A DNA stretch of 64,000 nt, taken from positions 1 through 64,000 of the forward strand of contig CAZCQH010000018.1 of assembly GCA_964500805.1 (NCBI GenBank). Reading direction: 5' to 3'. The stretch's first letter is position 1. Every line of letters begins with the position of its first letter. Positions 1 to 7,278 of the stretch are shown piece after piece. A model generated the notes under the pieces. It was given only the letters and a program-made list of their open reading frames with translations, had not been told where the DNA came from and did no database searches. A program made the translations under genes and the position numbers. The stretch is from Ga0077555 sp964500805 (GTDB taxonomy: Bacteria; Pseudomonadota; Alphaproteobacteria; Rhizobiales; Hyphomicrobiaceae).

Positions 1-1017
1 GTCGACAAGATGACGGTGGAGATGGAGGAGCCATACATTCTGATCCACGAGAAGAAACTCCCGGGATTGCTGTCGATGCTGCCGCTGCTCGAGGCCGTCG
101 CCCAGTCGGGCAAGCCGCTGCTTGTCATTGCCGAAGATGTCGATGGAGAGTCGCTGGCTACTCTCGTGGTCAACAAGCTTCGCGGCGGGCTGAAGGTGGC
201 AGCGGTCAAGGCACCCGGCTTCGGCGATCGCCGCAAGTCCTTGCTCGAGGATGTCGCGACCCTGACCGGTGGTCAAGTGATCGCAGAGGATCTCGGAATC
301 AAGCTCGACACCGTGACGCTGGCTATGCTGGGCAGGGCGAAGCGCATTGTCATCGCCAAGGAGCACACCACCATCATCGACGGCGCGGGTAAGAAGAAGG
401 ACATCGAGGCACGCGTCTCGCAGATCAAGGCACAGATCGAGGACACGACGTCCGACTACGACAAGGAAAAGCTGCAGGAGCGCCTCGCGAAACTGTCCGG
501 CGGCGTTGCCGTGATCAAGGTCGGCGGCGCCACGGAGGTCGAGGTGAAGGAGCGCAAGGACCGCATGGATGATGCGCTGAACGCGACCCGTGCAGCGGTC
601 GAGGAAGGCATCGTGCCCGGTGGCGGCGTCATGCTGCTGAAATCGACCAAGGCGATTACGATCAAGGGCGACAACGCCGATCAGGACGCCGGGATCAATA
701 TCATCCGCAGGGCACTGCAATCGCCCATCCGCCAGATCTCGGAGAATGCCGGCGTCGAAGGCTCCATCGTTGTCGGCCGGGTCATGGACGAGCGCTCGGG
801 CGCGTTCGGCTACGACGCGCAAGCGAACCAATACTGCGACATGATCGAGCACGGTATCATCGACCCGGCCAAGGTCGTGCGCGTGGCGTTGCAGGATGCG
901 GCCTCGATCGCCGGCCTGATGATCACGACCGAAGCCGGCGTGGCAGAGCTCCAGTCCGATCTGCATCCGGAAGGTGCTGTCCAGGCACATGCTGCCAGCA
1001 TGAGGTCCTCATTGTGA
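1..1017 (+). CDS. groEL: Chaperonin GroEL, C-terminal part (5' truncated by window edge)
   Basis: The reading frame is open from base 1, so the start lies outside the window; about 338 residues are present. They cover the apical, intermediate and C-terminal equatorial segments of a Hsp60/GroEL subunit, the ATP-driven folding chamber of the cytoplasm. Visible family blocks are APGFGDRR, TSDYDKEKLQER, DALNATRAAVEEG (with the ATPase aspartate) and AGLMITTE. The C terminus is unusual: the Gly-Gly-Met tail of housekeeping GroEL is replaced by a short non-repetitive end (HAASMRSSL). With the maf and small genes behind it and mobile-element genes to the right, I infer a secondary chaperonin copy. 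Family certain, paralogue status inferred. Confidence 0.95.
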   Translation, partial: VDKMTVEMEEPYILIHEKKLPGLLSMLPLLEAVAQSGKPLLVIAEDVDGESLATLVVNKLRGGLKVAAVKAPGFGDRRKSLLEDVATLTGGQVIAEDLGIKLDTVTLAMLGRAKRIVIAKEHTTIIDGAGKKKDIEARVSQIKAQIEDTTSDYDKEKLQERLAKLSGGVAVIKVGGATEVEVKERKDRMDDALNATRAAVEEGIVPGGGVMLLKSTKAITIKGDNADQDAGINIIRRALQSPIRQISENAGVEGSIVVGRVMDERSGAFGYDAQANQYCDMIEHGIIDPAKVVRVALQDAASIAGLMITTEAGVAELQSDLHPEGAVQAHAASMRSSL

Positions 1018-1091
1018 TCGGAGCACGCCGCATACATTAGGCGAGAATCGCGAGAGTGGGATTCCGCACGCGTGATCCCCATATATTGGGC

Positions 1092-1421
1092 ATGCCCACT
1101 TCAGCACACAGCATTGAGCGTTCCTGCGCCTCCCATGTTATCGGCCTTGACAGGTGGGAGACGGACGGGGGCGCCATCGGTACACCAGCGAACGAGAGGT
1201 GCGAATCACAGGCTGCTCTCCTGACAGAGGACGATGCACTAGTCCTCCAGTGCCTCGGCGCGGCCGTGCTCTCGCAATGGAATGGATTACCGACACGCAT
1301 TCAGCGCGAGCTGTTCGAGCATTCCTTCGACGTCACTGCACCCCTGGAAGTCGCACGGCTGAAAAGGCGGGTCGCGCGATTCCTTCACGAGCACAAGGAT
1401 GACGCCGGAGACTCGGAATGA
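1092..1421 (+). CDS. Small conserved protein downstream of groEL
   Basis: Encodes about 109 residues from the ATG at 1092; a longer reading from 1056 is possible but adds an unlikely low-complexity start. The C-terminal half is predicted helical and contains LGAAVLSQWNGLPTRIQREL and RVARFLHEHKD, which I recognise loosely from small proteins of unknown function in alphaproteobacteria. It follows groEL by about 75 bases and its stop overlaps the maf start as ATGA, so it is probably co-transcribed and translationally coupled. No function can be assigned. Confidence 0.7.
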   Translation: MPTSAHSIERSCASHVIGLDRWETDGGAIGTPANERCESQAALLTEDDALVLQCLGAAVLSQWNGLPTRIQRELFEHSFDVTAPLEVARLKRRVARFLHEHKDDAGDSE

Positions 1422-2101
1422 CCGTCCACACATTCGCATCGGCGCCCAACTCAGACGCCCTGCGCGAGTTCAGCTCAAACCGCATTCCCGGAGCGCTCGA
1501 CCGTGAGCTCGTGCTCGCGTCCACGTCAGGGACCTTGCGGCGACTGTTGGAGGCTTCCGGTCTGAAGGTGATCGTAGCTCCGACTGACCACGAGGAGATG
1601 AACACGCTCCGGGCGGTGCTTCGGTCGATGCCCGAGCCCGATCCCGCCGACATCGCCGAGCTGCATGTGCGCACGAAAATTGACGGCGCCGTGGCGCGGT
1701 TTCCCGACGCACTTGTGATTGGTGCCCAGCAGATCGTCTCGCTTGACGGCAAGGTGCGGGAAGCACCTAGAACTCTCGACGCCGCTCGCGATCTTCTGCT
1801 CGAGCTTCAAGGTAGGACACATCAGCTGCACTCGGCCATCGCACTCGCCGAGGAGGGGCAGATCACCTGGACCAATGTCGACACGGCGCACCTGACGATG
1901 CGTCCGCTGTCGGCCCAGTTCATCGGCCGATACCTTGCCGCGGCCGGCCCGCAAGCCGTCGGCTCCCCGAGCGCCTGCGAGCTCGACGGCATCGGCCTCC
2001 AACTCTTTGAGCACGTTGATGGCGCCTATCCCGCGATCCTGGGCGCGTCCCTCTTCTCGTTGTTCGCGCGCCTCCGCAAGATCGGGTTCATGGTTTCGTG
2101 A
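1418..2101 (+). CDS. Maf/YceF-like nucleotide pyrophosphatase, divergent active site
   Basis: A 227-residue protein of the Maf family, house-cleaning nucleoside triphosphate pyrophosphatases. Matching blocks are LASTSGTLRRLL (residues 33-44, the substrate loop), ALVIGAQQIVSLDG (98-110), LHSAIAL and the C-terminal LFEHVDGAYPAILG. The usual catalytic aspartate of the IGxD block is glutamine (Q104), and the conserved YQLEG block reads CELDG. Length and fold blocks are otherwise complete, but activity is doubtful. It overlaps both neighbours (ATGA at 1418, GTGA at 2098) in a four-gene groEL-led unit. Confidence 0.85.
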   Translation: MTVHTFASAPNSDALREFSSNRIPGALDRELVLASTSGTLRRLLEASGLKVIVAPTDHEEMNTLRAVLRSMPEPDPADIAELHVRTKIDGAVARFPDALVIGAQQIVSLDGKVREAPRTLDAARDLLLELQGRTHQLHSAIALAEEGQITWTNVDTAHLTMRPLSAQFIGRYLAAAGPQAVGSPSACELDGIGLQLFEHVDGAYPAILGASLFSLFARLRKIGFMVS

Positions 2102-2130
2102 TCGGCAGAGTTGAAGAATTGGAGGCTGCA

Positions 2131-2406
2131 ATGGCGACAGAGCTCGAGCTCAAGATGCTCGCCCGACTCCGGGCGCACGAGGTTCTTATTGAGAACCTGC
2201 TTCGGCTTGCGTTCAACAACGATCCCGATGCGGTCCGGGATTTTTCCGCCAGGCAAAGCGCGTGCCTCGATACAGCCCGGCTTCCAGACCTCGACCCGGC
2301 CATGGCGGCACGACTCCCGTACGAGACGCAGGAGGCTCTTGCCTCGATTCTCGATGGAGTGGTCCGTCACGTGGAGAGCCGTCGCCCCAGAGAGCCGAGC
2401 GCTTGA
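2131..2406 (+). CDS. Small hypothetical protein, last gene of groEL-maf unit
   Basis: About 91 residues. The frame opens with a GTG at 2098 overlapping the maf stop, but I prefer the ATG at 2131 because GGAGG at 2121-2125 lies 5 bases upstream. The first third (ELELKMLARLRAHEVLIENL) is predicted helical and may form a short coiled coil. No enzyme motif is seen. It converges on the minus-strand gene ending at 2441. Function unknown. Confidence 0.6.
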   Translation: MATELELKMLARLRAHEVLIENLLRLAFNNDPDAVRDFSARQSACLDTARLPDLDPAMAARLPYETQEALASILDGVVRHVESRRPREPSA

Positions 2407-2440
2407 TGCACTCGCTGGACGACCAAGAGCCCGGCTGGTG

Positions 2441-2716
2441 TCACTTCGTGGTTCTGGTAGACGCCACATCCAGCTGGAGCGCCTTTTCTAACTCCTTCGG
2501 GTCGATGACCAGGGCTTGCAGCGCCCTGTGGATTCCGCGTGCAATCGGCACGTTCATGGTCGTCCGAATGCGGCGATAGGCCTGGAAAGAGAGCCCCGGT
2601 ATCAACTCCTCTTCGGTCTCGACGACGTAAGACCCGGCTGGAAATGGCCCCTCGCCGGTGCCCAACATGAACGGGTGCTCGAATACGACGGTTGTGATTG
2701 TCGTTCGCTCCATCAT
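2441..2716 (-). CDS. Small conserved hypothetical protein
   Basis: About 91 residues from the ATG at 2716 (ATG-ATG doublet; the frame extends to 2806 but without family-like sequence). The core reads VVFEHPFMLG, PAGSYVVETEEELIPGLSF and AYRRIRTTM, a beta-rich pattern with a PAGxYxVETxEE block that I associate with uncharacterised rhizobial proteins. It shares its strand with the gene at 2813-3088 and probably follows it in one transcript. No function is claimed. Confidence 0.65.
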   Translation of the reverse strand: MMERTTITTVVFEHPFMLGTGEGPFPAGSYVVETEEELIPGLSFQAYRRIRTTMNVPIARGIHRALQALVIDPKELEKALQLDVASTRTTK

Positions 2717-2812
2717 CGTCTCGCCCTGCTGTAGACGTCGAATATTGCCGCTCCGGCATGCGCATCCGATGCAATGAGTACGAGCCTCGCACCGATTGAT
2801 GCGCATATGCCC

Positions 2813-3088
2813 TCAACCCGAGATGCGGGCCTTGTTCACGCGGCGCGCCAGAGGAAAGTCGGTGCTCTCGTAGATTGCCCTGATGTCAGCAGCCTCAAGG
2901 CGCGTCTCGTCCGTCTCGATGACAGCTCCGGGTAGGGAAGCTGGCTCGACCGACTCGATGACGTGCCTGATGGCCTCCGCGCCGGTCTTGAACCTTCGGT
3001 ACGCTATGGGCTCTCGCGCATTCTTGCGGCCAGCGCCGACGAACACATCGGCTGGCGCTTCAAGATCAAAATGTTCCATGTCATTCAT
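2813..3088 (-). CDS. Small hypothetical protein
   Basis: 91 residues, starting MNDMEHFDLEAP. The middle has a helical GAEAIRHVIESVEP segment followed by a strand-rich GAVIETDETRLEAADIRAIY block, as in small regulatory-fold proteins. A second in-frame ATG (codon 4) could also serve as start. It lies about 100 bases upstream of the 2441-2716 gene on the same strand. No recognised family. Confidence 0.55.
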   Translation of the reverse strand: MNDMEHFDLEAPADVFVGAGRKNAREPIAYRRFKTGAEAIRHVIESVEPASLPGAVIETDETRLEAADIRAIYESTDFPLARRVNKARISG

Positions 3089-3194
3089 ATGGGCATGCGA
3101 TCAACTGATAACCAGCCCCACCCTCACAACGTTGCTGGTCAAACGACTACCACATCAATCACTGAGGATGGGAGGAAGCCGGTCGAAAGCCGGG

Positions 3195-3416
3195 CTAGTG
3201 GAGGTCAAAAGGGTAGGTCATGCTGGCTCTCGTTTGGAGCACTTCGGACCCGTTCTCATCGATCACGATGAGTTCTGATCTGGTTGAATAGGCGAGGGCG
3301 CGCCCGAATGCCAATGCGTGCTCGCGAATGTTAAAAAGGCGCGCACCTTCCTTGCCACCAGTCACCTGCCATTTTCTCTCGGCGATCGGCGATACATAGA
3401 CAGTGTATTCCAACAT
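3195..3416 (-). CDS. Small DUF2188-like protein
   Basis: 73 residues: an N-terminal strand (LEYTVYVSPIAERKWQV), a GGKEGARLF turn, a helix (REHALAFGRALAYS) and a final strand (ELIVIDENGSEV). This W-V-xxGG-A-x-A-x(n)-vxxxxG pattern resembles DUF2188 proteins, often of mobile elements, with no known biochemical role. It stands alone at the edge of the AT-rich stretch 3420-3730. The assignment is by pattern only. Confidence 0.55.
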   Translation of the reverse strand: MLEYTVYVSPIAERKWQVTGGKEGARLFNIREHALAFGRALAYSTRSELIVIDENGSEVLQTRASMTYPFDLH

Positions 3417-3816
3417 TCGCGCCTCGCTTGTTGTAGGCCTCTTTTGATGAACCTATGGCTCGTCTTTCCAGCTAGAATATTGCCCCCAGGATAACAAGCG
3501 TAAGGAAGCAGAAAGAAAAAGCCGTTGCGGCTATATGTATAAAACGAACTATGGCTGACGTCGTAAATGAGCCAAATATGTCGCTTGCCAGATTTAGCAT
3601 TGTCATTTCCCATTATATCTATATTGATGTTGACGCAGGATCGACATTTAAAAGCAACGGCTGCCGATTTTGATTTAAAAGCAACGGCTGCCGATTTTGC
3701 GCATTTCAAGGTCTGTCGGGCGATCCAGTGGGACCCTTCTCGACCTTACAAATAGTGCTGTCACATATCGCCGACCGCCCTGATTTCTGCATCATGGCGA
3801 TCGGCTGCTGTCGAGG
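3417..3816. other. AT-rich intergenic stretch, no gene seen
   Basis: About 400 bases with markedly lower GC than the surroundings. I see no supportable gene; short frames here lack ribosome-binding sites or are produced by the 27-bp tandem repeat at 3646-3699. Confidence 0.5.
3646..3699. repeat. 27-bp tandem repeat, two copies
   Basis: Two perfect adjacent copies of a 27-bp unit (3646-3672 and 3673-3699) beginning ATTTAAAAGCAACGGCTG. The unit is a multiple of three, so a reading frame would not be broken, but no real gene is seen here. It could be a slippage duplication or a binding-site repeat. Confidence 0.9.
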
Positions 3817-4005
3817 TTACTCGCCTACAATATCCTTCTCGGGCGCCTGCAACGGCGCCGTGTCGCGAAGATCATCAAAGATTGATCTGGGGGCGCTCTC
3901 GTTCAACTGATCCCAAAACGTCTTTGCCTCAACGGGCGGGGCGGCTGATGCTCCAAGCATCACGGCGATGGCAAGAGCCAGTGAAAGATGGGCATGTGTC
4001 TTCAC
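3817..4005 (-). CDS. Small exported protein (signal peptide)
   Basis: 62 residues from a GTG at 4005, chosen because GGAGA stands 5-6 bases upstream. An N-terminal signal peptide is clear: basic-polar MKTHAH, a hydrophobic stretch, then a likely cleavage after VEA. The mature part is only about 35 residues (KTFWDQLNESAPRSIFDDL...), charged and probably helical. Function unknown; periplasmic or secreted by inference. Confidence 0.55.
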   Translation of the reverse strand: MKTHAHLSLALAIAVMLGASAAPPVEAKTFWDQLNESAPRSIFDDLRDTAPLQAPEKDIVGE

Positions 4006-4346
4006 AGTATTTCTCCAATCTCAAGTTTACACATTCACGATGAGTGTATTGGTAACAAGGCCTTCACAGGGGTTCACCGGACCGGCCGTGCTCTGTGAGG
4101 TCGATATTCTATCCGTCGGACGCGTAGGACCGATGCGTCTTACCCACGGCAATGGTCAAAGTTCTCCGCGAGCGCTCGCGGACTACAGGCGTCCAGATGC
4201 AGGAGATCAGGAATAGACGGGCCGGGCCGGGCCTTGGCTGGGCTAAGGAGTGGCGTACCAACTTCCTGGGCGAGGCCTATCGATCACTAATTAAGCGATC
4301 AATCGCGAACCGTCTGCTCTTATTGGGGCGCTGTCAATGCCTATTT

Positions 4347-4528
4347 TCAGTGACTTTGGCCCCTCATCTGCAAAGTGCAGCGCATTTCGTCAAGATGCCA
4401 GAATCGATTGTAGATTCCGGCGACGCCGGCGAAGGTGCCGGACGCGTGGTTGGGGGGCACTCGATGACGTGCGGCCCGAGTTTGGCCATGCCGGTGGCGG
4501 CGGTGCGGCTGAGATCGTGCAGGCGGTA
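4347..4528 (-). pseudogene. Tyrosine recombinase (integrase) remnant, frameshifted
   Basis: On the minus strand one frame (4528 to about 4460) encodes YRLHDLSRTAATGMAKLG, the HxLxR-TAAT block of phage integrases. A second frame (from about 4451) continues NHASGTFAGVAGIYNRF with the catalytic tyrosine. The frames join by a one-base loss at a run of six C (G6 on the plus strand, about 4452-4457). The rest of the gene is absent; upstream lies an inverted copy of part of the same sequence. It is a decayed integrase end, or a sequencing slip in an already truncated copy. Confidence 0.75.
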
Positions 4529-4574
4529 ATTGCGCGCAGCGCAGTCGCTGCCGAAGCTCGGGCCGCACGTCATC
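4463..4574. repeat. 18-bp perfect inverted repeat flanking integrase remnant
   Basis: GATGACGTGCGGCCCGAG at 4463-4480 is exactly complementary to 4557-4574, 76 bases apart. The left arm lies in the codons for LGPHVI of the integrase remnant, so the right arm is an inverted duplication of coding sequence. It marks a rearrangement rather than a regulatory palindrome. Confidence 0.85.
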
Positions 4575-4721
4575 AGGCGGCCTGTGTGTCCGACGGTGGC
4601 CGTTTGAAGAGTTATGGACTTGAGTACTGGTGGGTAGGTGTTAATCCAGAGCGTTCTGCAACTGCTCATTCGTTTCAGAGGCTTAGCTCTCCAAACCGGC
4701 GGCGCGGCGGCGGGGTCAAAC

Positions 4722-4910
4722 TCAGTGCATCATGGCTCGCGTGCGGCGAGTGGCGCTGGTCCATTCTCGCACGGCTTCGAGTGCTCGCTGCAATCTCGTC
4801 GAATGCACGGGGACCGGGGCAGCCGCGTCAGCGCCCTTCGCTGTCCGCACTGGGGGCTTGTGGCCTTCATCTTCGGCGACCTGCACGCGTCGTCTCTTTC
4901 TGCTGCTCAT
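4722..4910 (-). CDS. Possible small basic protein, distal end of ArdC operon
   Basis: A 62-residue frame starting MSSRKRRRVQVAEDEG, very basic, 71 bases after the end of the 4981-5463 gene on the same strand. An AAGG-like sequence precedes the ATG. No domain is recognised. It could be a real terminal gene or chance in GC-rich DNA; the sequence between it and the integrase remnant shows nothing else. Confidence 0.3.
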   Translation of the reverse strand: MSSRKRRRVQVAEDEGHKPPVRTAKGADAAAPVPVHSTRLQRALEAVREWTSATRRTRAMMH

Positions 4911-4980
4911 GATCCGCCTTGCTGAACTCCGTCACTTTGAACCTGGCCGTCTTGTCCGGCAAGGCCACCGCTCGACTCGA

Positions 4981-5463
4981 TCACCGCAGGCTGATTGCCG
5001 CGATCAACGCCGCCATGAAATCCCGCCGCTCATCGGCAAGCCTGGTCAGTGTCAGCGGCACCGAGATGGCATCCTCGCCCTTGCGCTTCGTGACGGGCAA
5101 GCCGGCGAGCGTGCGGTTCATCACCAGCAGGCACGTGTGCGGCTCGTGCGGCGGGAAGCAGGCGAACCAGACGCTCATCGAGAAGAAGGTCTCGAAGTTC
5201 AGAAGCGTGCGGTGCTCGTAGGCATCGATGATGATGCTGTCGTCGTAGATCGACTTGGCCTTCACGTCGACGGCGATAGTGCCGATCGCCGGAATGCCGA
5301 CCAGGAAATCCGGACGCTTGATGTCACCCTTGAGGGCCTGGGGAAGCGTAAGCGGCGACTGCTCGACGTAGATGTGCGGCAGCGTGCAGCGATCGAGCCA
5401 GGCGCGGTAGCGTTCTTCGGCGGCCTGGCCTTGGGCTCGGCGCTGCTGCGGGGTGAGCTTCAT
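4981..5463 (-). CDS. PD-(D/E)XK-like nuclease-fold protein
   Basis: 160 residues from the ATG at 5463, which overlaps the preceding stop as ATGA. A helical start is followed by KRPDFLVGIP (P51, D52) and TIAVDVKAK (D66, K68), the spacing and strands of a PD-(D/E)XK nuclease core; later DAYEHRTLLNFE supplies a helix with polar residues. Such folds occur in restriction enzymes and Holliday-junction resolvases. As third gene of the ardC operon it may act on incoming or replicating element DNA. The fold is inferred by motif; substrate unknown. Confidence 0.6.
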   Translation of the reverse strand: MKLTPQQRRAQGQAAEERYRAWLDRCTLPHIYVEQSPLTLPQALKGDIKRPDFLVGIPAIGTIAVDVKAKSIYDDSIIIDAYEHRTLLNFETFFSMSVWFACFPPHEPHTCLLVMNRTLAGLPVTKRKGEDAISVPLTLTRLADERRDFMAALIAAISLR

Positions 5464-6125
5464 TCGGGTGCGCGGTCCGGATCGCGGTGCTTTCTCGGAC
5501 GTGACTTCGGCGTGCGCGGCTTGGTCTTCTTGCGAATGGCCTCGGCTTGCGCATCCGCCCACAGGAACAGATCTCCCTGCCGCTGGGCGAGGTCGCGTTT
5601 GCGCCAGTCCTTGGATTGCGTCTCGCGCGCAAGCCAGCCCTCGATGAAGCCGACCGGGCCGCCGGCCTCCTTGAGCTGGCGCCAGTCGATGAAGCTCGAG
5701 CTGTATCCGGTCTCGGTGATCGGCAGTGGCGCGCGCGTCGGCTTGATGCTCTCCACCTCGACGTGGTCGGTGCCTTCGACCAGGTAGTCGCGCGCGTGCG
5801 TGATCCTGAGCCGGATGACTGCGCCGGTCGATGGATGCTTCCAGTCGATCTCGTGACGGGTGGTGCGTGGGGCCTTGCCGCCGAGCGGCTCTTTCGTACG
5901 CGGTTGGCCGGGTTGGCGCGCAAGCTCGGCCGCCGCCTTGGTGCGTGCCTCGGCCGCCGACTTCGCCCGCACGGTCACTTCGTCGATGCCATCGGCCGTG
6001 GTGACGATGAAAGCGTCTGGTCCGGTACCCCAATAGGCGCCGCTGCTGTCGTAGCCCTTGGCGGTGACGCGGATGCGCTGCACATCGAGCTTGCTGCTTG
6101 CGCCCGTCTTGCGCGCGGCGCTCAT
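5460..6125 (-). CDS. Conserved element-borne protein next to ardC
   Basis: 221 residues, coupled by ATGA overlaps to ardC upstream (6122-6125) and to the nuclease-fold gene downstream. It starts basic (MSAARKTGASSKLDVQRI), has strand-rich segments (IRLRITHARDYLVEGTDHVEVES), a conserved-looking SSSFIDWRQLKEAGGPVGFIEGWL region and a very basic tail (KKTKPRTPKSRPRKH) that may bind nucleic acid. No family is recognised; role inferred only from the operon. Confidence 0.65.
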   Translation of the reverse strand: MSAARKTGASSKLDVQRIRVTAKGYDSSGAYWGTGPDAFIVTTADGIDEVTVRAKSAAEARTKAAAELARQPGQPRTKEPLGGKAPRTTRHEIDWKHPSTGAVIRLRITHARDYLVEGTDHVEVESIKPTRAPLPITETGYSSSFIDWRQLKEAGGPVGFIEGWLARETQSKDWRKRDLAQRQGDLFLWADAQAEAIRKKTKPRTPKSRPRKHRDPDRAPE

Positions 6126-7177
6126 GCCGGCCCCTCCGGCCTGTCGGTTGCGGCTGTCCGGAGCGAGCTCGCCTCTCCAGGCTGGCCCGGCCCGGGATCA
6201 GCCTCCTGTGCAGGCCGCGGCTGCAGCCCCATCAGATAATCGACGGTGCGGGTCGCGAGCGCGGCGGCGGAGAAGATCGCCTTCTGATCCCCTTTGAGAA
6301 TCTCGAGCCAGTGGTTGCAATACTGAGCATGATCTGGCCGTGGCGTGTTTGTGACCTCGAGCTCGGCGCAGAGGAATGCCGCGCCGATTTCGGCCACGAG
6401 TTCAAAAAAAGCATATGTGTTGGAACCGAACCGCGATCCGGTGTCGAATCCCAGGCGGTGAGGCGCATGCCCCCAGTGGCCGATCTCGTGGAGTCTAGTG
6501 GATTCGTAGCTCTCGGTCGGCGTCGAGGTGGCGGTGCCGGTGAACAGCTCCCTGGGCGGCATCTGGATGAAGTCGCCGCTGCCGTCACTCGCCCGATGCC
6601 GGTAGAAGGCGCGCTGACCGCCCTCGCGGAACTCGGCACGCGTATTGACGATGAAGGCATCGACATGCGCCAGCCGCTCGGTCAGATCGCGGCGGGGTGC
6701 AGCTGCGGGCACCAGCGTGGCGCGGAGTTCTGCCGGCATGTCGACTTGGTCGATATTGAAGACCCAGGCGGCCTTTGCGAACATGCGCGCGGGATCTTCG
6801 CCGTCGGCATCGGAGGCCTGGGGTGCTTTCTCTTTGGCGTCTTTCGGTGTCCACTGGCCGTACTTGACGATCAGCGAGCCCTTCTCGCCCTTGCGCACCT
6901 GCGCGCCGGCCGCCTCGTACTGTTTGTAGGTGGCCCACACCTGATGCTCGAACTTCTTCTCGTCGGCATCGATCCAGAGCGATAGGATGTTGGAGCCGCG
7001 ATAGTCGTTGCCGGTGATCGCATTCCTCGGGATGGTGAAGGCGACGCCGGGCCGGTGCCATGGCATCTGGAAATCGCCGGCGCCGACCTCGATGGCAGCG
7101 ATGATCTTCGCGGTGATGGCTTCGTGCACATCCAAGCGAGGCTTGATCGGATCATATTTGCGTGAACTTTTGGTCAT
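6122..7177 (-). CDS. ardC: ArdC-like antirestriction protein (ssDNA-binding + zincin)
   Basis: 351 residues. The N-terminal part (about 10-150) matches the ArdC ssDNA-binding domain: DVHEAITAKIIAAIE, MPWHRPG, YRGSNILSLW and VRKGEKGSLIVKYG. The C-terminal part is a zincin-like metallopeptidase with LHEIGHWGHA (HExxH near 228-232) and FELVAEIGAAFLCAEL carrying the third ligand. ArdC proteins of conjugative plasmids protect incoming ssDNA from restriction. The start is preceded by AAAGGAG, 7 bases away, lying in the hairpin at 7185-7236. Overlaps the next gene by ATGA. Confidence 0.9.
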   Translation of the reverse strand: MTKSSRKYDPIKPRLDVHEAITAKIIAAIEVGAGDFQMPWHRPGVAFTIPRNAITGNDYRGSNILSLWIDADEKKFEHQVWATYKQYEAAGAQVRKGEKGSLIVKYGQWTPKDAKEKAPQASDADGEDPARMFAKAAWVFNIDQVDMPAELRATLVPAAAPRRDLTERLAHVDAFIVNTRAEFREGGQRAFYRHRASDGSGDFIQMPPRELFTGTATSTPTESYESTRLHEIGHWGHAPHRLGFDTGSRFGSNTYAFFELVAEIGAAFLCAELEVTNTPRPDHAQYCNHWLEILKGDQKAIFSAAALATRTVDYLMGLQPRPAQEADPGPGQPGEASSLRTAATDRPEGPA

Positions 7178-7184
7178 GGGAGCG

Positions 7185-7236
7185 CTCCTTTCGCGGCAGG
7201 GGTTTCGCCCCCAAGGGGCCCCGGCCGCGAAAGGAG
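7185..7236 (-). promoter_or_regulatory. Perfect 13-bp hairpin hiding the ardC ribosome-binding site
   Basis: CTCCTTTCGCGGC at 7185-7197 is the exact reverse complement of 7224-7236, with a 26-base G/C-rich loop that can fold further. In the ardC transcript the 3' arm is GCCGCGAAAGGAG, which contains the Shine-Dalgarno AAAGGAG, and the 5' arm offers a matching CUCCUUU. If formed, it would block ribosome entry. Alternatively it acts as a hairpin in single-stranded element DNA. Confidence 0.7.
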
Positions 7237-7278
7237 ACGTCCGGCTGATCGCACCGAACGTTCCCGTTCGCTCATGCG

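Noticed and set aside
3362..3709. 115-residue minus-strand frame with KSAAVAFK repeated
   Set aside because: The repeat comes from the 27-bp duplication; the frame overlaps the DUF2188-like gene and has no start signal.
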